Shown one piece after another: positions 31,918 through 41,548 of a DNA stretch of 64,000 nucleotides (its first letter is position 1; each line of letters opens with the position of its first letter). Source of the DNA: Eremomyces bilateralis CBS 781.70 (taxonomy: Eukaryota; Ascomycota; Dothideomycetes; Eremomycetales; Eremomycetaceae); NCBI RefSeq assembly GCF_010015585.1, contig NW_022985082.1, forward strand, positions 363,150-427,149, in the 5' to 3' direction. A program made the position numbers and the translations under genes. The notes beneath the pieces were generated by a model that saw only the letters and a program-made list of their open reading frames with translations, was not told where the DNA came from and searched no databases.

Positions 31918-32970
31918 TCATCTTACAGCCCACTGCTCATCCATCCACTCCGATATCTTGTTCCAGTTCCTACACCTATGCCTCGCACTGAAGTCCGCAC
32001 GCTCCTTTAGTGGCGCCTTTTTATCCTTCATAATCATGATTGGCGTCACATCTGCATGGCACATGAGCGTCTTCCGAATCGTCTCGATGCAGTGATCTAT
32101 GTGAATCCTGTTAGCCAAGGGCGTGGTCATAAAATCGTTCGGAATAGGCGGGCGAGGGTCCTCTCCCGGCGAGTTCGGCGACCCGGGGACATTTCCATGA
32201 GGGACCACGTCGAGTGGATCAGAGGTGTTGCGGTAGTTGCCCGTGAGCAGCCAGGTGTACTGACGGATCCGGTTCTGTGACTCAGGTAAGCGCGTGCCTG
32301 CCGGAGGGCAGAGGAGGACAGACGAGGCAGTGCAGCTGGTGGAAAACGTCAATCAGCGCCGAATACCCCAGCTCTCCTTTTGCTCCGGGACCCCCATTAT
32401 CCGGCATCACGCGGACGAGCTGGTCGCGGACTGGATGACGGTTCGTAAGGTGGACTTTTGAGTCGGGGATTTTGACCGCGTGTTCTGAGCGCGTGGCTCG
32501 TTAGGACAAGCTGGAGACGTGGAGAGCAGCGTGCAGTAACACTCACTGAATGTCAGGTTGTGCCATTCATCTTCTAGCTCCTTCGTTGGCGGCCCGCGGT
32601 AAATGCTCAGTTGTCCAAAGTCATTCTGGAAATCAAAATCTTCATATTTGACTGCTTCCAATACAGGGGCTGAAACTGTCAGCGCGCCCAGGGCATTCAG
32701 GTATAGGGAAGGCAGTGGCATACACCAGATGGATGTCTCTGTGGCGCATTCTTTGCCAGTTCTGTGGTGTTGTTTGGCTACGAAGACGTTGATGACGGAG
32801 AGAAGGAGCATAAACGCTGAGACGACAAGAGGAATGGTATTGCAGGGAACGCTCCATCGCGCCCCTCGCAGAGACGGCGATAATACCACCTCTTTCTCCA
32901 CTTCATGGTTGCTCTCCACTTCATGGTTGCTCTCCTCTTCAGTAGAGGGGAGCGGCCTGTAGGAAGGCAT
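31918..32970 (-). CDS. UstYa/DUF3328-family protein (putative oxidase of peptide natural-product type)
   Basis: Three exons on the minus strand: 32970-32547, 32484-32324 and 32274-31918, giving 313 residues. A short cytosolic N terminus carries a duplicated SNHEVE hexapeptide. It is followed by one membrane helix (about 44-65, IPLVVSAFMLLLSVINVFVA) and a lumenal domain with LSIYRGPPTKELEDEW near 121. After removal of a 62-base intron (GTGAGT, CTAAC, CTCAG) exon 2 ends in ALIDVFHQLHCL (HQLHC at 190-194). After a 49-base intron, exon 3 holds IHIDHCIETIRKTLMCHADV (HIDHC at 253-257). The two HxxHC motifs are the signature of the family and are needed for UstYa/UstYb-type oxidative crosslinking of ribosomal peptides such as ustiloxin; family members also act in other pathways. 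Its neighbours are a small secreted peptide gene and an SDR. Confidence 0.88.
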
Positions 32971-33481
32971 CCGTTAAATCATTCAGCGTGAGTTTCTCTC
33001 TGTGTGACCTTAGAGTGAAGCCAAAGACAGCCTTGAAGCTTCTGGAAGTTCCTCAATCTATAAAAGACTTTCACCAGTGGTTCGTGCGCAGAGTAGATGG
33101 CCATACTTTACGTACTATTGCGCACAAGACAAAAGGGACCAATTAAATCCTCGAGTTTCAGGTCCGTATTCGGGAGCGTTCCTGTTTTAAGAGCGTCTTT
33201 CAGTAGTTTAAGTGAGTCCCTAATAAAGCTGAAACTAGAATCACGTGCCTGAGCCGTCCATTATATTAGAAGACTATAAATCATTTAGGTTTTTTACAGC
33301 CTCAAGAGAAACAGTACGATAGGAAGGTCGACTTCGTGGCTCGCAGCGCTGGTCGAATGGTTGCAGAACCGTGAGTGATGAATGCTTTGGAAGTGACGGT
33401 GATACTGACGATGATCTCTAGTTCTATCCTATAAGCTTTGCTAGTCAACTCCCCGGTACCTGCCCCAAGGACCAGACAGTC
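32971..33481. other. Divergent spacer between UstYa-type gene and secreted peptide gene
   Basis: About 510 bases separating two divergently transcribed genes, so a shared promoter region is likely. No motif is assigned. Confidence 0.45.
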
Positions 33482-33727
33482 ATGAAGTGTTTCCTTATCC
33501 TCACTCTTTTGGCTTCTCTGCGCGCCAGCGCCAGTGCTCAACCCGTGCTCGATAAGAAAGATGTGGATTTGGAAGAGGCCATCAAAGCCTACAACGCGGT
33601 TCTGAATCCCGAAAAGGGCGCATCACCCCTCGGAGCATACAAAGACATTATCGATGCCGCCGACGCACGACAGGTGCTTGGAGTGGCAGGTACCCGACTC
33701 TACGGGACTGGGCGCGTGCCACCTTAA
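33482..33727 (+). CDS. Small secreted protein, 81 residues
   Basis: ATG at 33482. Residues 1-20 (MKCFLILTLLASLRASASAQ) are a clear signal peptide with an ASA cleavage site after residue 19. The mature part (about 62 residues) is cysteine-free, begins with a charged helix (LDKKDVDLEEAIKAYNAVL) and ends in a Gly/Arg-rich tail with one Tyr (RLYGTGRVPP). It lies divergently from a UstYa-type gene and convergently to an SDR. A precursor role is therefore conceivable, but there are no tandem core repeats or Lys-Arg spaced cores as in known UstYa-linked precursors. A GTACCC donor-like site near its end could hide a further exon. May also be an ordinary small secreted protein. Confidence 0.5.
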   Translation: MKCFLILTLLASLRASASAQPVLDKKDVDLEEAIKAYNAVLNPEKGASPLGAYKDIIDAADARQVLGVAGTRLYGTGRVPP

Positions 33728-33996
33728 GAGTGAAGAGGCTCGAGCGTGGGTGCGGAATTGGACTGAGTGTACATAGAGTCCACGAAGGTGTGGGAGTGAT
33801 AGGACAAGTAAATATTGTGAGGACATAGCACAAGGGCAAGCCTGCCATTCTGGCGGTCCACCTGCCGTCGTCTCTTTTACTAAACTTTTTCCCCGCTCAG
33901 TTAACTTAAGTTAGTTAAGTTACTATTAACTATCGTAAATCCACCCGCTAAATAGTGCTCATTAACATTGTAGGACAATAAAAGAGAGTTCTCAGT

Positions 33997-34992
33997 CTAC
34001 AAATATGGTCGAAGAACTTCCTGCGAATGGTCCCAAATCTTTCCCTGCGCCTTCTCTCGAAGTATAGGCATGACCTTCGCATTCGGAGTACAGTCGCACT
34101 TATAATTGACGAGAAATAGTCCATCCGCCTGCTTCTCCAGCGAATTTACACCTAACTTGCCCTTCCATGGTACGCCACGACCGCCAAAAGCAGCGCTGGT
34201 ACTTTGGAACAAATGCCTCTGTCCAGACTCCTCGTCGCTGAGCGCAAATAAAAAAATAAGGGGTTCAAGGATAAGCCAGAAGCACCAAGCCGTAATCGAA
34301 TTCGGATCCGCACTCCTTCGTATATTTCCCGTGTTGACCCACCCGGGCCAGGAGTGGATGAACGTCACATTGGGATTTTCGTTGGCCAGCTTCTCCAAAG
34401 TCATTGTGTTCATAATTGTGTATTGCATCTGGGCCTTCACGCCGCCGAAATTCCCGGGCTTCTTCAGATCCAAGTCGTCCAAGTTGACCGTTGCTCTCTC
34501 CATCCCACCCGCCAAAACGCTGACGACCTTGGGGGCTTCCGCTTCCTCTAAGAGAGGGAGAAGATGTAGAATGAATAGCATTCGCGAGTAGTACTCCAGG
34601 CTCTGGGTGATTTCCAAGCCCTCGGCAGTTTCCCTACGTGTGCCGAATGGTGCGTAGCCTGCGGTAAGGAACAGGAAGTCGACGCGTGACTCCTTGCTTT
34701 TAATTACCTCGCATACTCTCTTTGTTTCCGCGAGGAGCGAGACCTCGCCTTCGGTCCAAATGACTTCCGCCTTGGGGTTGATGACGTACAACTCTTGAAT
34801 GAAAGCATTCATCGGCTCTTCAGAAATCTTGCGCCCAACTAGGTAGATTCTTACGCTCGCACCCGTAGCGACTAGGGCCCTAACTGTGAACTTTCCGATG
34901 CCTGATGTACCGCCGACGAAGACGGCGACGCGTGGGGCCGTTGCATCGTTGATGAGCGCGTTAGAATCTTGTACTTCTTTGTAAGAAACCAT
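33997..34992 (-). CDS. Short-chain dehydrogenase/reductase
   Basis: An intronless 331-residue protein from ATG at 34990-34992. The Rossmann nucleotide motif is VFVGGTSGIGKFT (about 24-36), followed by YLVGRK. VDFLFLTAGYAPFG (about 105-118) is the NAG-equivalent region. The active-site segment reads LEYYSRMLFILHLLPLL with VVSVLAGG before the core. The catalytic Tyr-x3-Lys is not obvious in canonical form, since Tyr is followed by Arg at a nearby position, so the proton relay may differ. An insertion rich in hydrophobics (AWCFWLILEPLIFLFAL, about 235-251) could touch membranes. Such divergent SDRs are frequent in fungal secondary-metabolite clusters. It lies in convergent orientation next to the secreted-peptide gene and on the same strand as the UstYa-type gene, which suggests a small functional group. 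The substrate is unknown. Confidence 0.8.
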   Translation of the reverse strand: MVSYKEVQDSNALINDATAPRVAVFVGGTSGIGKFTVRALVATGASVRIYLVGRKISEEPMNAFIQELYVINPKAEVIWTEGEVSLLAETKRVCEVIKSKESRVDFLFLTAGYAPFGTRRETAEGLEITQSLEYYSRMLFILHLLPLLEEAEAPKVVSVLAGGMERATVNLDDLDLKKPGNFGGVKAQMQYTIMNTMTLEKLANENPNVTFIHSWPGWVNTGNIRRSADPNSITAWCFWLILEPLIFLFALSDEESGQRHLFQSTSAAFGGRGVPWKGKLGVNSLEKQADGLFLVNYKCDCTPNAKVMPILREKAQGKIWDHSQEVLRPYL

Positions 34993-35962
34993 TGTAATCG
35001 GGGAAGGAGGTTAGTCGATAGAATTTTTTAAGATCTCTGGCTTGGAAAGGATTCTAGGAGCTAGACAGGCAGAAGAACGAGTCTATCAGAATATCGACTT
35101 GTCATGAATGTCACAACATAGAATGGGGCATAGCGTGATACGAGTAGGCGAGTAGCAAAGAGAGTAACTAGCGATGCTTGATTGATAGAATCTATGCTGT
35201 TTCTGGCTTGAGACCAAGTCTCAGAGACTCAAAGACTGATCTTTGAGGACGAGAGGACTCTGTGAAGGCTGCAACTGTTTAACGAATGGAGTCTGGTATG
35301 CGATGTTCTCGCAACACCGGGTGTTTTCCATCACGCAGGGGAGGTTACTAGGCTAACCTAACTCTGTTATTTGCGTAGAGGCCAACGTGCATGGGGGTTA
35401 TACTTTGCGAAATTGGCTTTGCCAAAGTATGGACACTTCAGATTCGAACCACCCCGCTCGGTGTTTGAAAATGGTGCTCGATGTGTATGACCGCATCTGC
35501 AAGTATATCGTTCCGCTGACCTTTCCTAGCTCTCGCTGGCTCTTGGTAGTCCAAATTTTGACACCGGCTATGCTCCTGGCATTGTGACGCGTATTCGGGC
35601 ACATTTGATAAATATGACGGTGGTCGGGACCGTGATATATAATTTTATGTAAGTGGAGGAGTGAGAAATGTGTGGTTGGTTGTTTCATGCGAGAAGAGAG
35701 GATGGTTATGAGAGGCTGGTGAGAAGGATAGTGACCTCACTTGGTCCGGATAGACACATTTAGCTTATGATTATATTGCTGGTTGCTAGACACAGATATC
35801 AGATGGTATATGTTGCGCTTGCAGTATCGTACACTCTCATGTTGGTTACCAGCCAAAAAGTCATGACATCTTGACCAAGCCAGCCAGTAGAGAAACTCCA
35901 ACGATGATCAGGCAAACAGAAAACCACTCACTACCCCTCTAGTCACTTTCCTGCTCCTGATG
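34993..35962. other. Intergenic region, no gene supported
   Basis: Close to 1 kb of AT-rich sequence. A minus-strand frame at 35398-35688 and a plus-strand frame at 35387-35587 lack start codons of normal type or domains and are not called. Confidence 0.5.
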
Positions 35963-37768
35963 CTACCCAACGCCAAAACACCTCCTCAAACTCGCTTGCC
36001 ACTTTCCCTCAGGCCCATCATCCCAAATCCCCCCGTACTTCCCCCCATCGAACAGCCGTCGCAGACCCCACGTCCCTGCCGGCTCCGCCCAGAAAGAAGA
36101 AGGCGGCCGGACCGTCAAGTCATGCGGGCACGGCTCGGCCCACTTGGTCCGACAGACGACACACGTGTTGCCGTACTCCAACCACGTGTCCATGCACTTT
36201 GCATGCACGCTCTGCCCGCACTGCGTTTTGCACCAGACGATGTCGACAAGCAGGTCGTTGGTCATCGGGAGGCTGCAGATGGGACACAGCGCATCGATGC
36301 AGTGGCGCCGGGCGATGCTGGAACAGCATAGGGGGTACGGAGGGAGGGAGAGGAGAGATGTGGAGGAGAGGAGGGATTCGAGGGACGGGGCTGCGAGGAG
36401 GGCTGCGAGGAGGGCTGCGAGGGTGTGGAGGGATGGGGCTTCGAGGTTGAGTGGAGGGGGGTCACTTGGTGATAGAACGGGAGCAAGGAGGGGAGTTAAG
36501 ACAGGGGAGTGGGGATAGGGAGGGAAGGCGGAAGGAAGGTTAACAGTGAGGTTGAGGATAGGGATGTCGGCGGTAGGCTCTGAGTGTAGACTCGTGTATG
36601 AGCCGATGCTCCCACCCCACCCACCCCCCAAATCCGACACTTCCCCCCAAATCAACACACTCCCCCCATCGGACACCCCCCCCCTATCGGAAACACTCTC
36701 CCCATCGGACACATCCTCCCAATCCAATACATTGCCCCAAACCAACACACTCTCCCCATCAGGCACACTCTCCCCATCCGACGCACCCTCCCTATCTAGC
36801 GCGTTGTCCTCCGCTGACTCAACCATATCGAACCGAGTCGGCAACAGGAACGTGAATCTGATCTGCAACGTCCCGTGCTGCGGCGGCTCCTCGAACCCCT
36901 CCGGGTGGAGCTGCTGGTAGTGCGAGATCAATGTGCGAAAACTCGACGTGATCTGGTAATATCCACCGCTCGGGACGCGAGCTGCGGAGTCCACGGTGTC
37001 GTGGATAGAGGGCGGTTGGCTGGCGGACGCCGGGGTGTCGGCGGGAGGGTGGCTAGGCGCCGAGGATTCACCGGGTTCCAGGGGAGGAGGGACGAAAACG
37101 AGGCCTCGAGGGGACGGAGAAGGGCGACTGCACCCCGAGGGAGCAGGCGCCGCACGAGGCGCAGGGGATGACGGCTCGTCCATGGTCGGCCATCCGCGCA
37201 GAAGAAAGTGTCGACTCTGGGTCCACAGCGGCTCAACGCGGGGGTTCCGCGGGACCATGGGAGCACGAGTAGCCCCCGAGGGCGCCAGCGCCGCATGCTG
37301 GGAAGCGGATGGCGGTTGAGGCGCGACCTTATGACTGCTTCGCCTCGCAAACGCGCTCCGGAATAGGTTCCGCAATCGACTTAACCGGGGTTTACGTTTT
37401 CGGGCCGGCGGCTGCGCCGCTTCCACGCCCGGCGACGCGACCAGGTCTGGGAACTGCTTGCAGAGTAAGCGCCCCCATGAGAGGGCCAGAGCGAGCACCG
37501 CGTCAGGGTCTCGATGGCCGGATTTTCTGCACATGGTGCACTCGGCGAGCTGTTGGAGTTGCTCGATTAGCTCGGAGGGAGAGAGACCGCGGGTAGAGCA
37601 GAGAGTGTCGAGGATGCGGTGGGCAGTGTGGATGTCACGGCGCCGGATCGCCTTGTGGCAGCGGTGGTCTTGGGAGGGGTCCTGGGCGATGCAAATGTCG
37701 AAGGCGCGAGGCGGGGTGATGAGGAAGAGGAGGCCGGTGAGGGCTCGGGGGGTGATTTGGTAAGGCAT
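35963..37768 (-). CDS. RING-finger protein with N-terminal Cys/Cys/Cys-His domain
   Basis: A 601-residue intronless protein from ATG at 37766-37768. Residues about 21-100 repeat the domain seen at 28887-29771: C26 (DICIAQD), C37 (DHRCHKA), a helix HTAHRILDTL, LIEQLQQLAECTMC (C80) and H85, then LALSWGRLL. The middle (about 110-430) is Pro/Ser-rich and holds a coding minisatellite (Asp-Gly-Glu-Ser-Val-type repeats). Near residues 498-543 a RING-type zinc domain is present: CPICSLP, WCKTQCGQSVHAKCMDTWL, TCVVCRTKW, with the Cys/His pattern needed for two zinc ions. That suggests ubiquitin ligase activity. The variant CxxxC-GxxVHxxC resembles fungal RINGs of the type found near SWIM/ZZ fingers. 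The target is unknown. Confidence 0.75.
   Translation of the reverse strand: MPYQITPRALTGLLFLITPPRAFDICIAQDPSQDHRCHKAIRRRDIHTAHRILDTLCSTRGLSPSELIEQLQQLAECTMCRKSGHRDPDAVLALALSWGRLLCKQFPDLVASPGVEAAQPPARKRKPRLSRLRNLFRSAFARRSSHKVAPQPPSASQHAALAPSGATRAPMVPRNPRVEPLWTQSRHFLLRGWPTMDEPSSPAPRAAPAPSGCSRPSPSPRGLVFVPPPLEPGESSAPSHPPADTPASASQPPSIHDTVDSAARVPSGGYYQITSSFRTLISHYQQLHPEGFEEPPQHGTLQIRFTFLLPTRFDMVESAEDNALDREGASDGESVPDGESVLVWGNVLDWEDVSDGESVSDRGGVSDGGSVLIWGEVSDLGGGWGGSIGSYTSLHSEPTADIPILNLTVNLPSAFPPYPHSPVLTPLLAPVLSPSDPPPLNLEAPSLHTLAALLAALLAAPSLESLLSSTSLLSLPPYPLCCSSIARRHCIDALCPICSLPMTNDLLVDIVWCKTQCGQSVHAKCMDTWLEYGNTCVVCRTKWAEPCPHDLTVRPPSSFWAEPAGTWGLRRLFDGGKYGGIWDDGPEGKWQASLRRCFGVG
36640..36800. repeat. 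Coding minisatellite in RING-protein gene (about 18-base unit)
   Basis: Tandem imperfect copies of an 18-base unit like CACTCTCCCCATCCGACG run through 36640-36800. Reading on the minus strand gives SD(G/R)(E/G)(S/G)V-type hexapeptides. Because the unit is a multiple of three, copy-number change would keep the frame. Confidence 0.7.
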
Positions 37769-38309
37769 GGTGTGTTGGGGTAACCTAAGGCACGATAGAG
37801 GGCTGTTTAAGTCTTATACCACCGGGAGACAGGGAAATCAATAAGGAGTTGCCTCTAGAACTAGATTCTCTTGTCAATAGTATCTTGTATTGTCTGGAGA
37901 ACTCTGAAAAAAACAGGCAGGTGCCATCCCAACACCGCCATTTATACTTTCCCGGATACCCCTCGACAAGAAAATGAAGGAATATCCGTCGTCGTTGACT
38001 GGTTCTAACCTCCCAACCATTCCGGGCTGGCGATGGTTAATGGACCGTTCCGTACCAAAAACCATCTCGACTATAGGGGACGAACCCCTAACCACCGGGT
38101 AAAGTTTGGGAAATTCGCGGAAATTAATACTTCCAAGTAGCTAGTTGGTCCTGGATGTCCATTTCGTGGTTCACAACACCGGTCGAAACCAAAATGTTGG
38201 CCGGGTTGTAGGGCGATGAGCTGAACGAGGGGGTACCCGAAGACCACCCATCCCGTCTCGATCCCATCCTCCCAAGCTCTTAGAATCCCATCAGCACCCT
38301 TCTGCACCC
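37769..38309. other. Intergenic region, no gene supported
   Basis: About 540 bases between two minus-strand genes. It holds the promoter of the RING gene and probably the 3' UTR of the TBC gene. No motif is recognised. Confidence 0.5.
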
Positions 38310-40696
38310 TCATCCACCCTCCTGATCTCCCCTCTCCGCACTCCCCAAATACCCCATACCAATCACCTCCTCCTTCTCCTCCGCGTCTTTCACCCCACCC
38401 GTCCCCCCACCCGTCCCCCCACCTTTCCCACCCGTCCCTCCTTTTTTCTCCTTAGTAGCCTTATTCTCATCCCCTACATTCCCATCCGCATCCTCGCCGA
38501 ATAGGAACGCCGACGCCTGGTTACGTCGACGGGAGGACGTGCTGAGGTGAGGAGAGAGGAACGGGCTCGCGGCGATGAAGGATTCGGGGCGGGCGGGGAG
38601 GGAGGCGGGTGCGAAGAGGGTATCGCGGGCAGTGGAGGAGATGGCGGGATTTGGTGTGGGCTGCGTAGATACTGTAGGCGTAGCGGGATGGGGGATGGAG
38701 GGGTTCGTCAGGGGCGGGAACTGAGCCGGATGTGATTTTGGAGGGTCCGCGATTTTGGGTCTCTCAGATAACACCTGTATACCCGTAGTCAACTTGTCAT
38801 CCGCAGCGACTGCTTGTCCTGAAGGTTCCGCCTGCTGTAATTGCTCTTTCGTTTCTTTCACGGGGTTCTCGTGCGCTGAATCAGGCAACGGTATCGTCCC
38901 GTCTGCCAAACACACCTGCAACACCTGAACCCGCCCAACCGAGCTCGCCAGCGCAAACGCCATCTCCGACCCTTCTGCCGTCTCCGCAATCTTCGCCTGC
39001 AAATCCCACAACCTCGCCACCTCCGTCTCCAACAAACTCGCTAACGCCTTATTCCGTTCTTCCAGCTCCTGCATCCTCTTCAGCATCGCTTGCATCTGCG
39101 CTTCGTTTCGTGGTGCGTCCACCAACCTCCCCTCCCCCACGTCCGCCGCATCATCCAACGTCGCATACCTCCCCACCGACCCCGTTCCCCGCCGACGTCC
39201 CGGCCCTGGCGACGCCGCGGGCGACGTCCCCGGTGACACGCCACGGAGGTTCCCCATCGCGTCGCGTACGGCTTGGTTGAGGCCCCATTTCTCGGAGCGG
39301 GAGAGCACACCTTTCGCGGCGTCTTGGAGGAGGGATTCGAGACCGACAGCGGTGGGGCGGTGGAGGAGCTGGCGGGGGGGTCGGGTGGGGCGGATGGCNN
39401 NNNNNNNNNNNNNNNNNNNNNNNNNNNNNNNNNNNNNNNNNNNNNNNNNNNNNNNNNNNNNNNNNNNNNNNNNNNNNNNNNNNNNNNNNNNNNNNNNNNN
39501 NNNNNNNNNNNNNNNNNNNNNNNNNNNNNNNNNNNNNNNNNNNNNNNNNNNNNNNNNNNNNNNNNNNNNNNNNNNNNNNNNNNNNNNNNNNNNNNNNNNN
39601 NNNNNNNNNNNNNNNNNNNNNNNNNNNNNNNNNNNNNNNNNNNNNNNNNNNNNNNNNNNNNNNNNNNNNNNNNCCAGTGGAGGCGGAGGATCATGGCGAG
39701 GCAGATGTGGTCGGCGAGTTGGAGGGAGGGATCGCTGGCGAATAGGGCATCCCAGATGCTGAGCACGGAGTCGAAGGGGAATTCGCGGCCGAAGAGCAGG
39801 CGCAGCCATTTCATCATGAATAATTGCGGGACGACGTCGCCGGTGGAAAGGTGTTCGGCGAGACGAGGATCGACGAGGGGGAGGTAGTCTTCGTAAACTC
39901 GTTTGATACGCACGATCAAGGGAGAGTCGAGAGATCTCGACACTTTCGGTGATCTCAAGCCGGCTGTTGGCTTTGCATCGGCGCCTGGTACCTCATAAAA
40001 TGACCTTGCGCCTTGCATTATGAGTCCGAACAAGGTAAAGCAATCATGCTCGACGAATTTTGCGTCAAACATTAAGATCGCTAGATCCTCATTCCCATGC
40101 TCTTCTCCACAGTCGACCGCATCACGCTCGACCACCCATAGGATCGGGGCCAATATCTCGTGCATGCCTTGCTTATACCCGATATCCGGACTCAGCTTGC
40201 AGAATATGAATAGGATGTCCAGCAACATCGTCGACGTCGATGGTTGACGGAAATATAGATTCTCAGGCATACATCGCTCAACATCTTGGTATATCTCGTT
40301 GCGGAGCTCCTCGTCCTTGCGCAGCGCCACCCAGGGAGACTCTTCGCTCTCGCTGAGCGGGTCGACGGCCGTTTCCACCTCATTGGGATTCTCGATATAC
40401 TTAAGGAGGTGTTCGCGGAGGGATTGGTATGCTGTTCGGGAGCTCTGCAGCGTTGATGACCATGTGTCGCGGTCTAGGGAGTTAAACAGGAGAAATGCCT
40501 TCCAGCATACAGAACGGAGGCCAGACAGGCTTGGACCTGCGGTGCCATGTTCTTTGATATAGGTTCGGACATGGTCGAGGGTTGTGAAATCATCTAACTG
40601 CGCCCAGCATTTTCTGTGTTGTCACATCAGCTTTGGAGACTTCCATTCGGGAGGGTAAATGAGCTCGGCGTACTGTGCCTCTCCCAGCGACCGCAT
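38310..40696 (-). CDS. TBC-domain Rab GTPase-activating protein (interrupted by assembly gap)
   Basis: Start ATG at 40694-40696. A 23-base first exon (40696-40674, MRSLGEAQ) is spliced over a 60-base intron (40673-40614) to the main exon beginning KCWAQLDDF. The TBC domain shows GLRSVCWKAFLLF (the R-W motif), PENLYFRQPSTSTMLLDIL, DIGYKQGMHEILAPIL (the YxQG motif with the glutamine finger, IxxDxxR being replaced by YQDVERCMP) and FMMKWLRLLFGREFPFDSVLSIWDALFA. A 275-base gap (39399-39673) follows. Beyond it the frame with a coiled coil (QAMLKRMQELEERNKALASLLETEVARL), Ser/Pro-rich region and Gly-rich tail ends at 38310. The frames on both sides of the gap differ, so the true gap length or an intron inside it is unknown. 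The layout resembles TBC1D5-like fungal proteins acting in endosome/vacuole traffic; the Rab partner is unknown. Confidence 0.85.
39399..39673. other. Assembly gap of 275 N inside TBC gene
   Basis: A run of undetermined bases. Flanking sequence is Pro/Ser-coding and GC-rich on its low-coordinate side. Confidence 0.99.
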
Positions 40697-41548
40697 ATTC
40701 CACCCCAGTTATAACCAATATACACATGCTACTGCCGGTGCGACTATAGCATGTATGGTAGACTAATAGGAAGATTAAATGAAGTTGGATTTCTGTCGGG
40801 AGATTCGGCTGGTGGCATGAAAGAGCTAGGACCGCGATAGGACCAGGATGGTTCAAATGGACTGCCAAAGTTCTGGATAATAGCGAATGAGCAACAGCAT
40901 TCAAGATTGAATAAAAGATGGCTTCTATTCTTAATCCTTGAAATGCTCTATGAATTTCAATCCGCCGCGGGTATCTATTCACATGGGGGATACTGATTCA
41001 CTGCACTCATCGATGCTACATGTACCGATATCAGATTCCTTCCAACCTTCCGATATTATATATATCTCCTAACATTCTATCTCCTAATATCTACGATGAA
41101 AGTCGCTACTACAGTTAGTACTGTACCTTAAGGTACCTTGCATGTAATAATCTAGATCACGGTCCCCTTCATGGCCAGTGGTAGTCATCACGAGCTCCTT
41201 TCCATTCTCTCCGACTAGCAGTTTCCTTCACACAGGGAGGAGAATATACCTAACATATCCTCTCCGACTCCCGTTCTAACTCCATCACCAACAATCTCCC
41301 AATCTAATCTCTCAAATTGAAGTTTGTGGAAGGCCACAGAAGCTCCAAAGGCTCAAATCAGATCGCTTGTCTCATACATGGTGGGATGTGTCCGGGAACA
41401 TTAGTGACATACCAATAACCTTTAATATCCCCCCATTCGTTGGGACGCCTTGGGACGCCTTGGATCTCTCGAAAATCGGAATCGTCTGGCCAACTCATTC
41501 CTCCTCACTTTTCTCAATCCACGGAGGAGGACGTTGACGGCGGAGCTG
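40697..41548. promoter_or_regulatory. Divergent promoter region between TBC gene and sskA
   Basis: About 850 bases between divergent genes. No gene is supported. It is AT-rich near 41050-41110 (TATATATAT near 41055). The part at 41255-41320 upstream of sskA is pyrimidine-rich. Confidence 0.45.

Noticed and set aside
35443-35470. GATTCGAACC-like motif considered as a tRNA B box
   Set aside because: No A box, no acceptor pairing and no cloverleaf could be formed around it.
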